64,000 nucleotides of DNA from Bryopsis sp. KO-2023 (lineage: Eukaryota; Chlorophyta; Ulvophyceae; Bryopsidales; Bryopsidaceae): the NCBI GenBank assembly GCA_030272585.1, contig BSYQ01000007.1, forward strand, positions 1,368,001 to 1,432,000. Direction: 5' to 3'. Below the pieces are notes generated by a model. It had not been told where the DNA came from and did not search any database. It saw only the letters and a program-made list of their open reading frames with translations. Shown one piece after another: positions 35,978 through 46,409 of this stretch. Made by a program: the position numbers and the translations under genes. Within the stretch, counting starts at the first letter, position 1, and every line of letters begins with the position of its first letter.

Positions 35978-37097
35978 TCAGACTGCGCATTCAGGGACAC
36001 CTCCCGCCTCCAAATCGATGTCGTTTTTGCAGGTTGTGCATCCAGGAACGAAATCCTCACACTTCTTGCATTCGTATGGCCAGGCAGTGTCCTCCCTGAA
36101 GGTGAAATACCCTGGAGCACATTCTCTGCAACCCAACAAATCGACACAGTCCCCGGTACATTGGGCATCGCACTCCATGCACCCCTTGAATTCGACCTTG
36201 TCCACGAAGAAAGATCCAACCTCGCACTGTGCCTGCAAAACCATCCCAGTGATTGCTCATCAGAATCCCCATGTGAACCCAATCAAGTCAGTCAGATGAA
36301 TGTATTTTGATGGGGGTTCATACTCATCTATTGATGTCATATGAGAGGTGTGGTTCAGACATGTCCATATATATATATAACTTGAATTCAGCATGGAGTC
36401 TACAGGCGAATTTGTCAAAGATCCTTAATTTTCAGATGTAGATGAAAACAGCCACCAGCATTGTCACAAGAGCAGTTTAACCAAGTTGCATGACGGTCTC
36501 ATTACCTCATTTGGGACGACCGCAATCTCCGGAACCTCGGGCACAGGCTCCGGGACTGGCTCGACAACAACTGGAACTTCTGGCTCGGCAACAGGTTCTG
36601 GGATTTCGACGGGAATCTCAGGCTCTGGAGCAGGTTCTGGGATCACGACGGGAACCTCAGGCTCTGGGACCGCCTCCACGACAACTGGAGCCTCAGGAGC
36701 GGGCGCTGGGATCTCGACAGACTCAACCTCAGTTGTTGGCTCTTTGGTCTCGACGGACTCCACCTCGGGGGCTGGGTCTACGACAACCTCGGGAACATCT
36801 GGCTTCGTCTTCGTTGTCACAACCGTTTTGGTCGTCTCGACATCACTAGCCTTCACGAACTTGACAGTGAAAGTATTCTTGCTGGTGAAAGGCTTCGTCT
36901 TGAAGAACGTTCTGCTGCTGCTACCAAACTTGTATCTTGTGGCGTCAACCTGTGTGCGCGCCAAACGAGGGGGATTCACACGTGACTCCACCACAACAAA
37001 TATTTTGTTTTCGTGCAAACACGCTGCAGCAGCATGGAAATCTCACCGCTGCGACGGCGACGGCAAGGATAACGAGGGAAGCGAAAAGTTTAGCCAT
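35978..37097 (-). CDS. Secreted protein with PEV-rich repeats and Cys-rich C-terminus
   Basis: Three exons with closed phases (37047-37097, 36506-36949, 35978-36232) encode 249 residues. Exon 1 is exactly a signal peptide (MAKLFASLVILAVAVAA). Exon 2 begins with a basic, Phe/Thr/Lys-rich segment, then becomes a low-complexity region of Pro-Glu-Val units (EPVPEP, VPVVIPEP, VPVEIPEP). Exon 3 carries 14 cysteines in CxxC and CxxxC spacings (CMECDAQC, CRECAPGYF, CKKC, CTTC), recalling furin-like or EGF-like cysteine repeats. An extracellular, wall- or matrix-associated role is likely; I recognise no named family. The repeats make the opposite strand look open in Gly/Thr/Ser, which is only a shadow. 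Confidence 0.75.
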
Positions 37098-37288
37098 TGT
37101 TGACGAGCGCACCCTGCACCAAGAACACGGATTGAACCTTTGTGAGAACGTGTCGCGCGCAGAGTTTACATACAGCCACTGGTCCAGCGTCAGAGAGGTG
37201 AGAAATCTTCTATGGACCCCACCTGTTCCGTGAGTCCACAAATGAGTTCCTCCGAATAACCTCCTGGCGTGCAACTGGGGCAGAGGGA

Positions 37289-37723
37289 CTAAATGAGGGC
37301 GAGATTCCCCAATGTGGTGGGGCGGTAGTATTGCCATGGATCGTTGTTCAGCAGGACAGCGCCTTGATTCTGATCTTTCACGAGGATTCCTCTCACAAGG
37401 AATTTGTGAAGGGTACAGCACTGGTGTTGTCGCGGCACGCACGTGTGTGTTGTGTTCAGAAAATCAAGACTCATAGTTCGTTGCAACCAATTGGTATCAT
37501 CCGCCGAGCTGACAGTAGCGTAGTAGGCTGCCTGAGTGGGAGTTGAATCTTTGGCCAGAGATTTGCGGAACCCTCCATGGCGGGTTCCGCAAAACGCTCG
37601 TTCAAGAACGACAAAAAAACAGCCCACCATTACCTGGGACACAAGACTAAAGCCCATCAATACTCTTACCTCGGGTCTGTACTCCTCGAGGTCCCACGTG
37701 GGGTATTGCCCAAACTGCTGCAT
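37289..37723 (-). CDS. Unknown 144-residue ORF with one hydrophobic segment
   Basis: An ATG at 37723 opens a frame reading MQQFGQYPTWDLEEYRPE. A hydrophobic stretch (residues about 20-44) and a polar, Cys/His-containing second half follow. A good gtaagag donor occurs right after residue 18, and a cag acceptor 36 nt later would remove 12 residues in frame, so the hydrophobic segment might be partly intronic. Near 37565-37590 a 9-bp stem with an 8-base loop lies inside the frame. No family recognised; it begins about 630 bp upstream of the secreted-protein gene's start on the same strand. Confidence 0.4.
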   Translation of the reverse strand: MQQFGQYPTWDLEEYRPEVRVLMGFSLVSQVMVGCFFVVLERAFCGTRHGGFRKSLAKDSTPTQAAYYATVSSADDTNWLQRTMSLDFLNTTHTCVPRQHQCCTLHKFLVRGILVKDQNQGAVLLNNDPWQYYRPTTLGNLALI

Positions 37724-38452
37724 CGTTCCCTTTGTCCCTTCTGATAGGATCTATCACTTCACTATGATCCCATATCTTCATCAATCTACATTCCCTCATT
37801 CAAAAAATTTCAAAAAATTTCAGAATTCGAGTGTTGAAGAAGATAAGGGAGGGTGAGAACAGGTCAAATGTTGGGGGTGGTAGTCATGTGGTAGTCACAC
37901 GAGTAGATGATTGGGAGGGGCTTGGTGGTGAAATGTCAAATTTGTGTTGAGAGGAGTTTTAAAGTGATATGTTTCACACAGTTGTTGATTTGACTGAGAT
38001 CGTTGTGAAGCTGATGATGGTTTGAAACGGCGACATCGTTATGGACACACTTGATTTATTTCTTACACTGGCTTGACTCTAATAAGACACAGTGTTCATG
38101 ACACTCGCTCTTTTCCTTGGTCAGCCCATCATGAAAGGACTGGGCATACATAAATCGACCTTCCTCTTTTCTTTTGATGAAAAACACCCCAAACACCCGT
38201 AAAACACCCCAAACTTCTCGCCACCCGTTGACTAAAACTCGTTACAACATCCTGCCACAGAAAATTGATCCCTGTGACAGTCTCATTGCAACCTCTCTGC
38301 AAAAAACCTCATCAATTGTGTGAAACATCTAAACTAAGCGGTATGATAATTAAAAAAAATAGAATTCTCCCATGTTCAGTCTAACAATGCACTTACTAAG
38401 AGAGTTCTCTCTTGGCGAAAATCAGGAAATCATCTTTTTGCTCCATCGTTCG
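37724..38452. other. Intergenic
   Basis: No exon chain. It contains near-repeats of AAACACCCC around 38185-38215 and is otherwise unremarkable. Confidence 0.6.
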
Positions 38453-39365
38453 TCATCGAAGTTTGACTGCGGAAGAGACCAGCCGCCCAAACAGCCTCTT
38501 TGACCCCCCCACAGATATCCAAGAACCCCCAACTCCAAATGTCCCCTGACCCACCCACATCGAATTCTTCAAAAAAAACTGGACAAAGAAAGAATTCTCC
38601 AAAAGTGAGAAGTGATGGGTTCTTGATTGGAAACAAAATTGTGCATTTTTTTGGAGATATTTTTGGAATGAGACGAGGTCGTCACTCGAACCGGTTTCAC
38701 CCCCCAGGTAGGAAATAGATACGAAAGAGGGCGTGTGTGCATAACTCGGAGTGGAGTCCATGGGTGCAGCTTCTCACCTTTGTTACGACGAGCCCATTCA
38801 ATATCCCCACCACCACGCCAGCCACGACGTCCGTGAAATAGTGCCTGCCCATCAACACTCTCGACATCGCGGTCGCCAACGCGGCCCACCACACCAGCCA
38901 CCGCACCCACCAAGGGCCCAACCTCCAGACGCTGGACAACACCGCGATGAAAACTGCGCGACTGGCGTGCCCGCTTGGGAATGAATATCGGTCAACGTTC
39001 ACGACGAGTATGAAATCCCCCGCGTCGTTGTAATTCGGCCTCGGTCGACGAACGAGCCCTTTCAGAGCACCGACGAACGCCAAGTCGGTGAAGAATCCGA
39101 GAAGCAAATTCAAGCAGAACGCCTTGAAGTATGCGCCGACGATGCCAAGCGGCACGGCCCACAACAGAAATGCAAGGGGTATCAATAGACCGCTGCCGAA
39201 ATACTCCAGCATCAAGAGAAATTGCCGGGGGACTCTTTGCCCCAGGTCTTTGTATAGTATCGATGAAACTTGATAGTCCCATGCTCGCAGCCCGGACCCG
39301 ACGGGTTTACCGTACAAACGTCTTTGAGTAGGAGAAACGACCTCGGGTAGAAAATATCGCGCCAT
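38453..39365 (-). CDS. PAP2-superfamily phosphatase, PLPP6 (polyisoprenoid diphosphate phosphatase)-like
   Basis: Two exons (38778-39365 and 38453-38578) join in phase 0 to give 237 residues from the ATG at 39365. The three PAP2 active-site motifs are all present: KGLVRRPRP (102-110), YSFPSGHASR (127-136) and SRVLMGRHYFTD (169-180, nucleophile His175, Asp179). About five hydrophobic helices surround them. The pattern VDRYSFPSGHASRA with RRPRP is closest to PLPP6/presqualene diphosphate phosphatase among families I know, enzymes that strip phosphate from isoprenoid diphosphates or lipid phosphates at the ER or nuclear envelope. The small second exon (Gly/Trp/Ser-rich) is less certain than the first. 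The start is 139-277 bp from the divergent GrpE gene, so the two may share a promoter. Confidence 0.85.
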
Positions 39366-39641
39366 TCTTGCGGTTCGTCGACGCCCGATCTATCGAGCGC
39401 AACACTGTCGTCGCAATTCCAAAAACGTCACACTATCCCGACTCTGTTTGCCGTACGTTGAACCGGAACCCAGTCTGACCTGAAGTCCCTATGTCCGACT
39501 TGGATGTTTTCGAGCATAATACTGGCAAGGGTCCCGAAGGCTCGCGACGTTTCCGTTTATTTCTTTCCGTTTACAACTCACACTGCTCGCAGTCGACAAC
39601 GTCGTCGATTCTCAAAGCGTACTTTCCTGCATCGTTGCGAC

Positions 39642-41993
39642 ATGGCTGGTCGGTTAGTCGCTGGGTGGGAGAAGGCGGCTGTGGCCCACGCAAGCTGTCG
39701 ACGAACTCTCTCACATAGACGAGTGGTGTTGAGATGTGCACAACGCGTCCCCCAATCAAAACTTTCCTTGGGCAGCAGATTTTCGACTTGTCGGCGGGAC
39801 ATTTGGCGGATTTCTGCAGCGGAGGCGAGTGTCAGACCTACAGACGTCGAAACCTTTGACAAAACTTTGCACTTGAGTGGCCGACGCAAGCCCTTTCAAA
39901 TACACTACTCCACATTCTCACTAGAACGTGGAATATTTGCTTTCAGATTCTCATAGTGCTTTGGGGTGGAGGGTTTCGTTTTGTTTCTCTGAAAAGAAAA
40001 CTACCCCTCATCATAACAGAGATTCCAAAGCTTTGGCATGTTTAACAGTAAAGAAAACAAAGCTTTAATTTATTGTATTTTAACAGGAAGTTGCTGAGGA
40101 AGCACCCAAGGAAACCGAAGACGCACCCAAGGAGGAAGCAAGGTAGCAAATTCTCGACCCTCTGAACCTCCGCCCCCAAAAAAGAGTGCATCAAAGAAAG
40201 AGAAGCGAACTTAGATTTTTTATTCTTCGGCATTTGCGTGGGTTTTTTTTTTATTTATTTTATTTATTTTTATTTAATGTAAGTTACTTTTTTTTATTTT
40301 CTATGTGCTGATGCAGTGATACCGTGGTAGAGGAAACCTCGGATGAAACCAAAGGGTCTGAACACACCGACTTGGTGGATGCGGCTGCTGCGGAGGCATT
40401 GACAGCTTTGGAGGATGGAAGCTTGAAGGCTGACGATTTGGTGAGCTTCGTTGGCCCCCAAAATTAAATATAAAATATAAAATGATTAATAATAATTATT
40501 ATATATATATATATATTCATTGTCAATTTTTCACGTCATCAAGATCCAAAACTTTTCCTTTTATTTAAGGTGGTCAGGGTGGGTCGCTATCATTACTAAT
40601 GTAAATTCTAGCTGGAGGATGAAATGTAGTATGGATGACAGGCGATGGAAAGAAGGATCCTTGCGAATGCGCTTCTCAAGGGATCGGTTTGGTAAATTTT
40701 ACTTTTTTTGTTCGTTGTTTTGGTTTTTTAGAACAGTGCATTTGGTCAAATCAAAGATTTGGTGGCCAACCTGTCATCGAGTCTTGCAACTGCAGAAGCT
40801 AGAGCATCTCTTTCAGCCGAGGAGGAAAACGAACGCCAAAACCAATATCTGCGACTGAAAGCAGACTTCGAAAATTTCAGAAAGAGATCGGTGGGTTCAC
40901 CAAGAGGGTCAATTTCCTCAAAAAAAAATATTCTTGTTGCAGTAACATATCAGTTCGATTTTTTTTTTTGCTCAAACTCCATACTGAAACAAACAATTAA
41001 AAAAAATAAAAAATCGTGGGTAGTGAAATTTTCACGAATCGTTTTGATGATGACAGTTGAAAAGAGTCTTGTTCCACCACGTAACTTCATTCAACTGAAT
41101 TTTAACCCACATCTTCTCAAGGTTTTTTTTTTTTTCTGACCAAAACCCTTTCAAGTAAGTGTAGTGGGTTTCTTCGCTTTGTCCAGGCCACTGAAAGGGC
41201 CCAGCTCAAGGAATCGGCCACTTCTGATATTATCTTGCAACTCCTCCCCATCATCGATAACTTCGAACTGGCTCGAGGTCAAGTCAGCCCTGCCACCGAG
41301 GGTGAAGAAAAAATCAACAACTCCTACCAGGGCTTGTACAAGCAAATGGTCGACACCTTCAAGACGTTGGGGGTGGAGCCCATCGTTGCCAAAGGCCAAC
41401 CCTTCGATCCTGAGGTCCATGAGGCGATCATGAGGGAACCCAACGATGATGTACCGGACGGTACCGTTCTGGACGAATTCAGGAGGGGATTCATGTTGAA
41501 AGGCAATTTGATGAGAGCCGCAATGGTCAAGGTGGGCCTCTTTTTTTTGTTGTTTTTTGTTGTTTTTTGGACAAGTTTGTACGTATTTGGAAGTGAAGTG
41601 GGCTGCATTGCTTGGGTTGGTGCTTGTTAAAGGGTCCGTCCTTTAAGATGGGTTAATAGCTTGATCGCAACAATGGAATGCAACGGCATTTCAAATGTTT
41701 CTTGTTTTTTGGGAGTGCTTCTGAATGGGTTTGCTGGATTCTGTTGGGTTATGAGGTACCTCATGAGGTACCCCTAGGTACAGATCTCCCCCCCTCCTTT
41801 TTTAAATGGAGTTTCCATTGTACTACAGGTTTCCCACTCGGATGAGGGCTCCAGCCCAAGTCCAGCGCCTGAAGGAAATGGTGAATCTGAAGAGAATGAT
41901 GCTCCGTCAGACGGCGGTGAGGGGAACCTTGATACTGCATCCGAGGAGGAAAGTGCTCCAAAGCCAGGGTGGAAAGAGGTTTCCACCGAGTGA
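39642..41993 (+). CDS. grpE: Organellar GrpE, nucleotide exchange factor for Hsp70, plastid-type
   Basis: Exchange factor that releases ADP from organellar DnaK/Hsp70. Exons: 39642(or 39504)-39824, 40087-40142, 40317-40440, 40732-40890, 41187-41531 and 41829-41993; phases close from 40087 on. The first exon is Arg/Ser/Ala-rich and poor in acid, like a transit peptide. Next come an acidic linker and the coiled-coil ending YLRLKADFENFRKRS. The GrpE head follows: PIIDNFELARGQ, INNSYQGLYKQMVD, LGVEP, FDPEVHEAI, RRGFMLKGNLMRAAMVKV. The EGEEKINNSYQGLYKQ stretch is typical of cyanobacterial/plastid GrpE rather than mitochondrial Mge1. An extra acidic, Ser-rich tail ends the protein. The first intron fits best with a GC donor (gcgagt at 39825), which is tentative. 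No signal-peptide-like hydrophobic start precedes the transit region. Confidence 0.88.
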
Positions 41994-43092
41994 AGAAGGA
42001 ATTCTCTTCCGGATTTCAGGTCACATCAGCAGAATCATGGGTTTTGGCATTTCTTGCACTGAAGGACAATGGTGCTAGCAGTTTTGGTGAATAGTTGTTG
42101 CATTGGTTTTGTTTTTTGATTTTTCGGTGTCTTGGGAGTATGGGGAAGTGGAAAGCTTCAGTTTCTGGCCTTGTTTTGGTCCCTTCCTGGTGGTGTTGAA
42201 ACTGAATGTAATGGGGCGGGCAAAGCGTTAAGCTCATTGTAGCATGTTTGAGTTTTGTCTCACAAAGAAAGGGACAAAAACCAGAAGTCGTCAGCACGAA
42301 TTGTCACTTAGTGGTGGTCGGCGGTGCAAAAGGTGCTTCTTTCCAAGCACAGATCTTAATAAAAGGAAAGCACGAACCAACTTCCAAAGAAGAATCACCT
42401 TTTCTTGTGAAACACCACAATTTAGCCAAACTGTTCCGAATGTCAGCACTTCCCCATCCACCCCCTCTTTCTGACATTTTCACACGGGCACTATTTTTTT
42501 TTCTCTACCCGGTTTGTGCAGTCTCCTAGCCTCCCACTGAAGCTATCTCAATTCTCCACAAGAACAAATATTTTGATCAACCTGGGGCCAAGTACTTGTT
42601 GATGATTCGCCTCCCCTCCGCCCCAAAGCAAATCCGACGTCTGTCCACAAAACTAACACCAGTCTGAAACTGGCCCATCATCCTGTCTGAGGATGGATTC
42701 CCGTGGGGATTTTGTTTTCTAATTCTCCTAAATCACACTTCCAAGTCCTCCCTTTTCACTACTTCCCTTCTTGCCCTTACTTCTGTGCGGCCTTGGGGAT
42801 GTTTTCTTTTCATCCATATGGATGAAAAGTGGATTCCTCGGATGCATCCGAGGAATCCACAGTTCCTACGGTGGCGGCATCTCCTCACGCCTGAATGTAT
42901 AAAGGAAGAAGTCCTTTTTCATATTCATCGATGCTTTTTCACATTATATTTACAATGGGACTAAAAAAAAATTCCTAGAAGAAAAAGAGCTACAAACTCC
43001 AGCGTCTGCAAATGATCGGTAGTGATGTGTATGTCAGAAGCCAGATTTGTTCAGATTTGCCTTGGGAAATTTTACGAAAAAAGGTTTCAAAT
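41994..43092. other. Intergenic with a double palindrome
   Basis: The 3' flank of the GrpE gene. No coding exon was supported. It holds the adjacent palindromes at 42806-42860, listed separately. Confidence 0.6.
42806..42860. repeat. Two adjacent perfect palindromes (24 bp and 32 bp)
   Basis: Positions 42806-42829 form a perfect palindrome with half-site CTTTTCATCCAT. Positions 42829-42860 form a second one with half-site GTGGATTCCTCGGATG. They share one base, so they stand back to back and could extrude as two cruciforms, or as two hairpins in single-stranded DNA or RNA. They are not followed by a T-run typical of a simple terminator. A similar pair exists at 55214-55262. Confidence 0.9.
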
Positions 43093-43242
43093 TCAAAAAT
43101 ATGTGCCTTTTTTAGGAGGGGGACGAGGGAAATAATACTGCACCTTGTCATCACTGTCACTGTGACCTCTTGCTGATTTTGGAATCGATGGTCCAGGCCC
43201 TTCCGATGCTATTGCCTCCACGACTGTTTCGATAGGAATATA
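43093..43242 (-). CDS. Probable terminal exon of an unidentified minus-strand gene
   Basis: A good acceptor (tttttgcag) precedes a 50-codon open segment reading YIPIETVVEAIASEG, then SARGHSDSDDK and a Pro/Lys-rich end, with a stop at 43093-43095. Composition and length fit a last exon. The nearest upstream minus-strand ORF (43580-43807) cannot be joined to it in phase, so its 5' exons are unknown. Confidence 0.35.
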   Translation of the reverse strand, partial: YIPIETVVEAIASEGPGPSIPKSARGHSDSDDKVQYYFPRPPPKKGTYF

Positions 43243-43579
43243 CTGCAAAAAACAAAACGGCAATTTCACGCTTCTATTAGACAGAAGAGGTGCTGAGCCA
43301 ATATTGACGGATTAAAATACACGTTTTCTCTGCTGCTGATTGCTGTGTCTGTGTGTAAGCAATCGCAATTGTAGTTGGCACTGCAAGTGTTATCCGCAAA
43401 AGCAACTATATGTGTGGTGGTTAGACGACGCGAAAGTCCAATTGTACCTAGAAAATCTGTAAGGTTAAGTCGAGATCACAGTGTTTCGCATCTCCAATAC
43501 CAAGACCTTTTGTCGACTGCTTGCAAACTTCACGCTCACGGCGAGAAGCTGACGTCCGGTTCCCGGTCAATCAACCACT

Positions 43580-43807
43580 TCACTCTTCCTCCTCCGAGCT
43601 TTCGCTTGAGGTGCTGGCGTATGTGTCCGACACAGACACAGAGTCTGTGGCATCAGACTCGCTGTCTGAATCGCATGCCAACATTGTCGCTTGGACCTGA
43701 GCTTGTGCCTGCGCCTGGTCGTGATAATGCCTCAGCTTCCTCGACACGAAGGAGATCACACTGCAAAGTGCAACAGTGGCGATATCGATAGTCCCGATCA
43801 AACCCAT
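43580..43807 (-). CDS. 75-residue single-span protein with Gln/Ala and Ser/Asp/Glu tail
   Basis: The ATG at 43807 opens MGLIGTIDIATVALCSVISF, one hydrophobic helix at the very N-terminus, then a basic RKLRHYH patch and a QAQAQAQVQ stretch. A strongly acidic tail alternating Ser with Asp/Glu ends in EEEE. This is the same general layout (short N-terminal span, acidic Ser-rich tail) as the three plus-strand genes further right, but without their NPSG motif. No family recognised. Confidence 0.45.
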   Translation of the reverse strand: MGLIGTIDIATVALCSVISFVSRKLRHYHDQAQAQAQVQATMLACDSDSESDATDSVSVSDTYASTSSESSEEEE

Positions 43808-45078
43808 TGCAAGCGATCCTGTTCGCAAGTGCTTAGTACCAGAGTTCTCTCTCCCACACTTTGTCAACCAAAAAAACGAGGCCGATGACTTGTCGGTTTC
43901 GAATAAAAGCGAAAGGGGGTGCCAGAAACTGTGCCATTATTTTGGTGGCAAGCACAGAATGAATATCAACATTATCGACACAGTGACATTGATCATGGGC
44001 TTCGAAACAAGCAGTTCCGCTTCCACACATGGGGCCCAACACAATAATTAGGTGCGCTTGGGTGAGATATGCGGTCCTGACAGTGTTATTGTGATTTGTG
44101 AGGAGGCGGGGGTGAAAAAGAGGTGCAGAGAGAAAGTGGCATTCTGTGATTAGCGAGGAGTGGATCGCCACTTCATCTTTTGTGTGTTCAGTGGAAATAA
44201 AGGTGCAATATTTTCTGACATGCACAGTTCCTGTTGACATCTGTAGAAGGCACCTTTTCGTTATGGCCTTATTTGCGTGGCGGCTAGTCTTGATGAGTCA
44301 TTATTGAATGCGTCAGTTGGGTTTGCAAACCCAATATTGCATGGGGTTGAGTTATTCTGCATAGTGTTAGGTTGTACTGGATTGTACTGGGTTGAACCTG
44401 AACCTGAATTGTATTGGTATGTGAACGGATTTCATGAGATTCATTTGAGTAATGACACGGGTGGGACCTTTTTCTACTGGGATGTCAGATAGAATGGTGA
44501 CAGCCAAGGAATCCTGGGATACTGAAATGTTTGGGCTTTTAGGGGGCGATCACCACCGCCCGTTCGATCACTCCCTGGTCGTATGGAAGTATAATCGTAA
44601 AAACCAGGACGGTTTACTGCAGTCAGAGCACCACCGTTGACTATCCATGGGACAGAAAACCCGGCCTCAGAACGGGTCACACAGATCGCCAAGCACATCC
44701 TTTAGTCTCTTCACTTCCCCCCTGGATTCATAGGAAGTCCAAGCGCCAGGCAGAATATTTGCAAGGTTCAGCATGTTTGACTTTCTTTGTCTGGGTGTTC
44801 AAAAAGTTTGTAGGCATTGATATTGCACGCAATGAGCCATTCGGTATGCATTCCAGTGCTATTTCTTCGTACCCTAGAAAGAAAGGATCCCAAAAGGGGG
44901 GCGACTTGACCAATGCTTTCGTATAGACACCAAAGGGACGCCCCCAACAGAACAAGAGGGGCTTCACAAAACTATGCAGCTTCACGTCCAATTCAGAGAT
45001 ATTTGTATGGCCATACACCTCCCATGGGAGGTTATCTCTTTTGTGTGCCCCAACACATCGATTTTCGCCCCCACAGGA
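43808..45078. other. Intergenic
   Basis: Frames on both strands overlap without family resemblance. An acceptor-like CCCCCACAG ends at 45076, just before the ATG of the next gene, so a non-coding or very short coding 5' exon may lie in this interval. Confidence 0.45.
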
Positions 45079-45543
45079 ATGATGGACTACGAAGCGTTGC
45101 TGTTGATTCCTGGGCCCTTCGTCGCAGTGTTGATGTGCGCCTTTTTCTTCTGGATGTGTGCAAAGCACGTAGAATCTGTCGCTCCAAGGGACGTCCTCCC
45201 AATATCCATGCATCCAGATGGTTTTCCCGCAGACGAGTTGATGGCGAAAAAACGCGCCGCCCTATTTTCCTACAAAGTCGTCATGAATCCCTCGGGGAGC
45301 TTCTTTCTGGGCGCCGCCAGAGTGGGGTCTGTCGAAAGTTCTCCGCCAAGTCGAACGAGCGAGCGATCGCGTCCCAAGAACGAAACGGATGGCGGCGGCG
45401 ATGTTGGAAGCCTGGAAGGGGAAAGCGCGCCAGAAAACTTTGAGCAAGAGCCTTGCGAGGAATCTGCAGAAGAAACGCAAGTCCTGGAGGCCGTATCGGT
45501 GGCGGCGGACAATGAAGGGAGCAATCAAGGGGAGAGCGTTTAG
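45079..45543 (+). CDS. Single-span protein with MNPSGS motif, family member 1
   Basis: 154 residues. An N-terminal membrane helix (residues about 7-27, LLLIPGPFVAVLMCAFFFWMC) is followed by a loop, then the motif YKVVMNPSGS (65-74) and a long Glu/Ser-rich tail. The gene 500 bp downstream has the same plan: PGPF at the start of the span, FFWM at its end, a D-x-LP element and the MNPSGS motif. The two are therefore tandem duplicates. No named family is recognised. With a span of about 20 residues and an acidic tail, it is probably a small membrane protein with a cytosolic tail. Confidence 0.65.
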   Translation: MMDYEALLLIPGPFVAVLMCAFFFWMCAKHVESVAPRDVLPISMHPDGFPADELMAKKRAALFSYKVVMNPSGSFFLGAARVGSVESSPPSRTSERSRPKNETDGGGDVGSLEGESAPENFEQEPCEESAEETQVLEAVSVAADNEGSNQGESV

Positions 45544-46052
45544 GGATCTCTTTTTACCTTTTTTTGAAAAATAAGTTTTGGGGAGAATGAAGCAGGTGGC
45601 AGTTGAGAAAGTCGAGTTTTGATGTTTCTTTGGCGCTGCAACAGGCGTTGTTTGCAGCGGGAAATTTTTTGTGGGGCAGGTGCAAGGTATTGTTTTATTG
45701 GTTTTGGTGAATTTTGTTGGTAAAAATGAAAGGCTGGGTGGTGAAGAAAACGCTAGCTACTGGAAAATTTAACGAATGACGATGGGCTCAATCAAATCGC
45801 TGTTTTGCTTCCAAACAAAGAAAACAAACAAAATTACGTGTTTCGCTTGCACACCTCCTCCACAACGCAAAGTGTTCGTTTGATCAATATTGGTCAGACT
45901 ACCATCAACAACAATCAAAAGTTGGCCCTGCACCCCCCCCCCCCCCCCAAGAAACATAAATATAAATCGTCTACTGGGACAGGGTTCTGGTGGAGAGAAT
46001 TGTTCCCTCCTTCATGTGGCGGGACATACCCCAGGATTCTGCGGTCTAAGTG
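45544..46052. other. Spacer between tandem paralogues
   Basis: G/T-rich 3' flank of member 1 and 5' flank of member 2, with a C run at 45932-45948. A CTAAG immediately before the next ATG (ending 46050) may be a splice acceptor or 5' leader. Confidence 0.5.
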
Positions 46053-46409
46053 ATGAGCGCTGGGTATTTAATATTCCCTGGGCCATTCATCACCGTGGTC
46101 ATGATCGTCGTATTCTTCTGGATGTTTTGCGACAAGAGGCAGACCATAGCCTCATGCGACGCCCTACCCGTGGGAAAACAGCCCTCCGCAGTTGTTTTCC
46201 CGTACAGAATCGTCATGAATCCTTCGGGCAGTCTGGCGCTGGCCATGGGGGTGGTCGATCCTCAACATGAACCCCCTTCAATCGAGAATGCGGCGTGTCC
46301 ATCAGTGAGTGCATCTGAAACTGAACTGGAGGGAGGGACGGTTGCAGTGGAGGGGGGGGTGGAGAGCACAGAATCAGATCCCATTACCCAACAATCAAGC
46401 GGAGAATAG
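46053..46409 (+). CDS. Single-span protein with MNPSGS motif, family member 2
   Basis: 118 residues from the ATG at 46053. The membrane helix at about 6-26 (FPGPFITVVMIVVFFWMFC) aligns directly with member 1. A shorter loop keeps the D-A-LP element, and the motif YRIVMNPSGS lies at 51-60. The tail is acidic and Ser/Thr-rich, ending QQSSGE. Compared with member 1, the insertion between helix and motif (the 'ADELMAKK' part) is missing. No stop or frameshift breaks the frame, so both copies look intact. Confidence 0.65.
   Translation: MSAGYLIFPGPFITVVMIVVFFWMFCDKRQTIASCDALPVGKQPSAVVFPYRIVMNPSGSLALAMGVVDPQHEPPSIENAACPSVSASETELEGGTVAVEGGVESTESDPITQQSSGE

Noticed and set aside
36486-37103. Gly/Thr/Ser repeat ORF on the plus strand
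   Set aside because: Mirror of the PEV-rich minus-strand exon; the minus strand has the signal peptide, splice sites and cysteine module.
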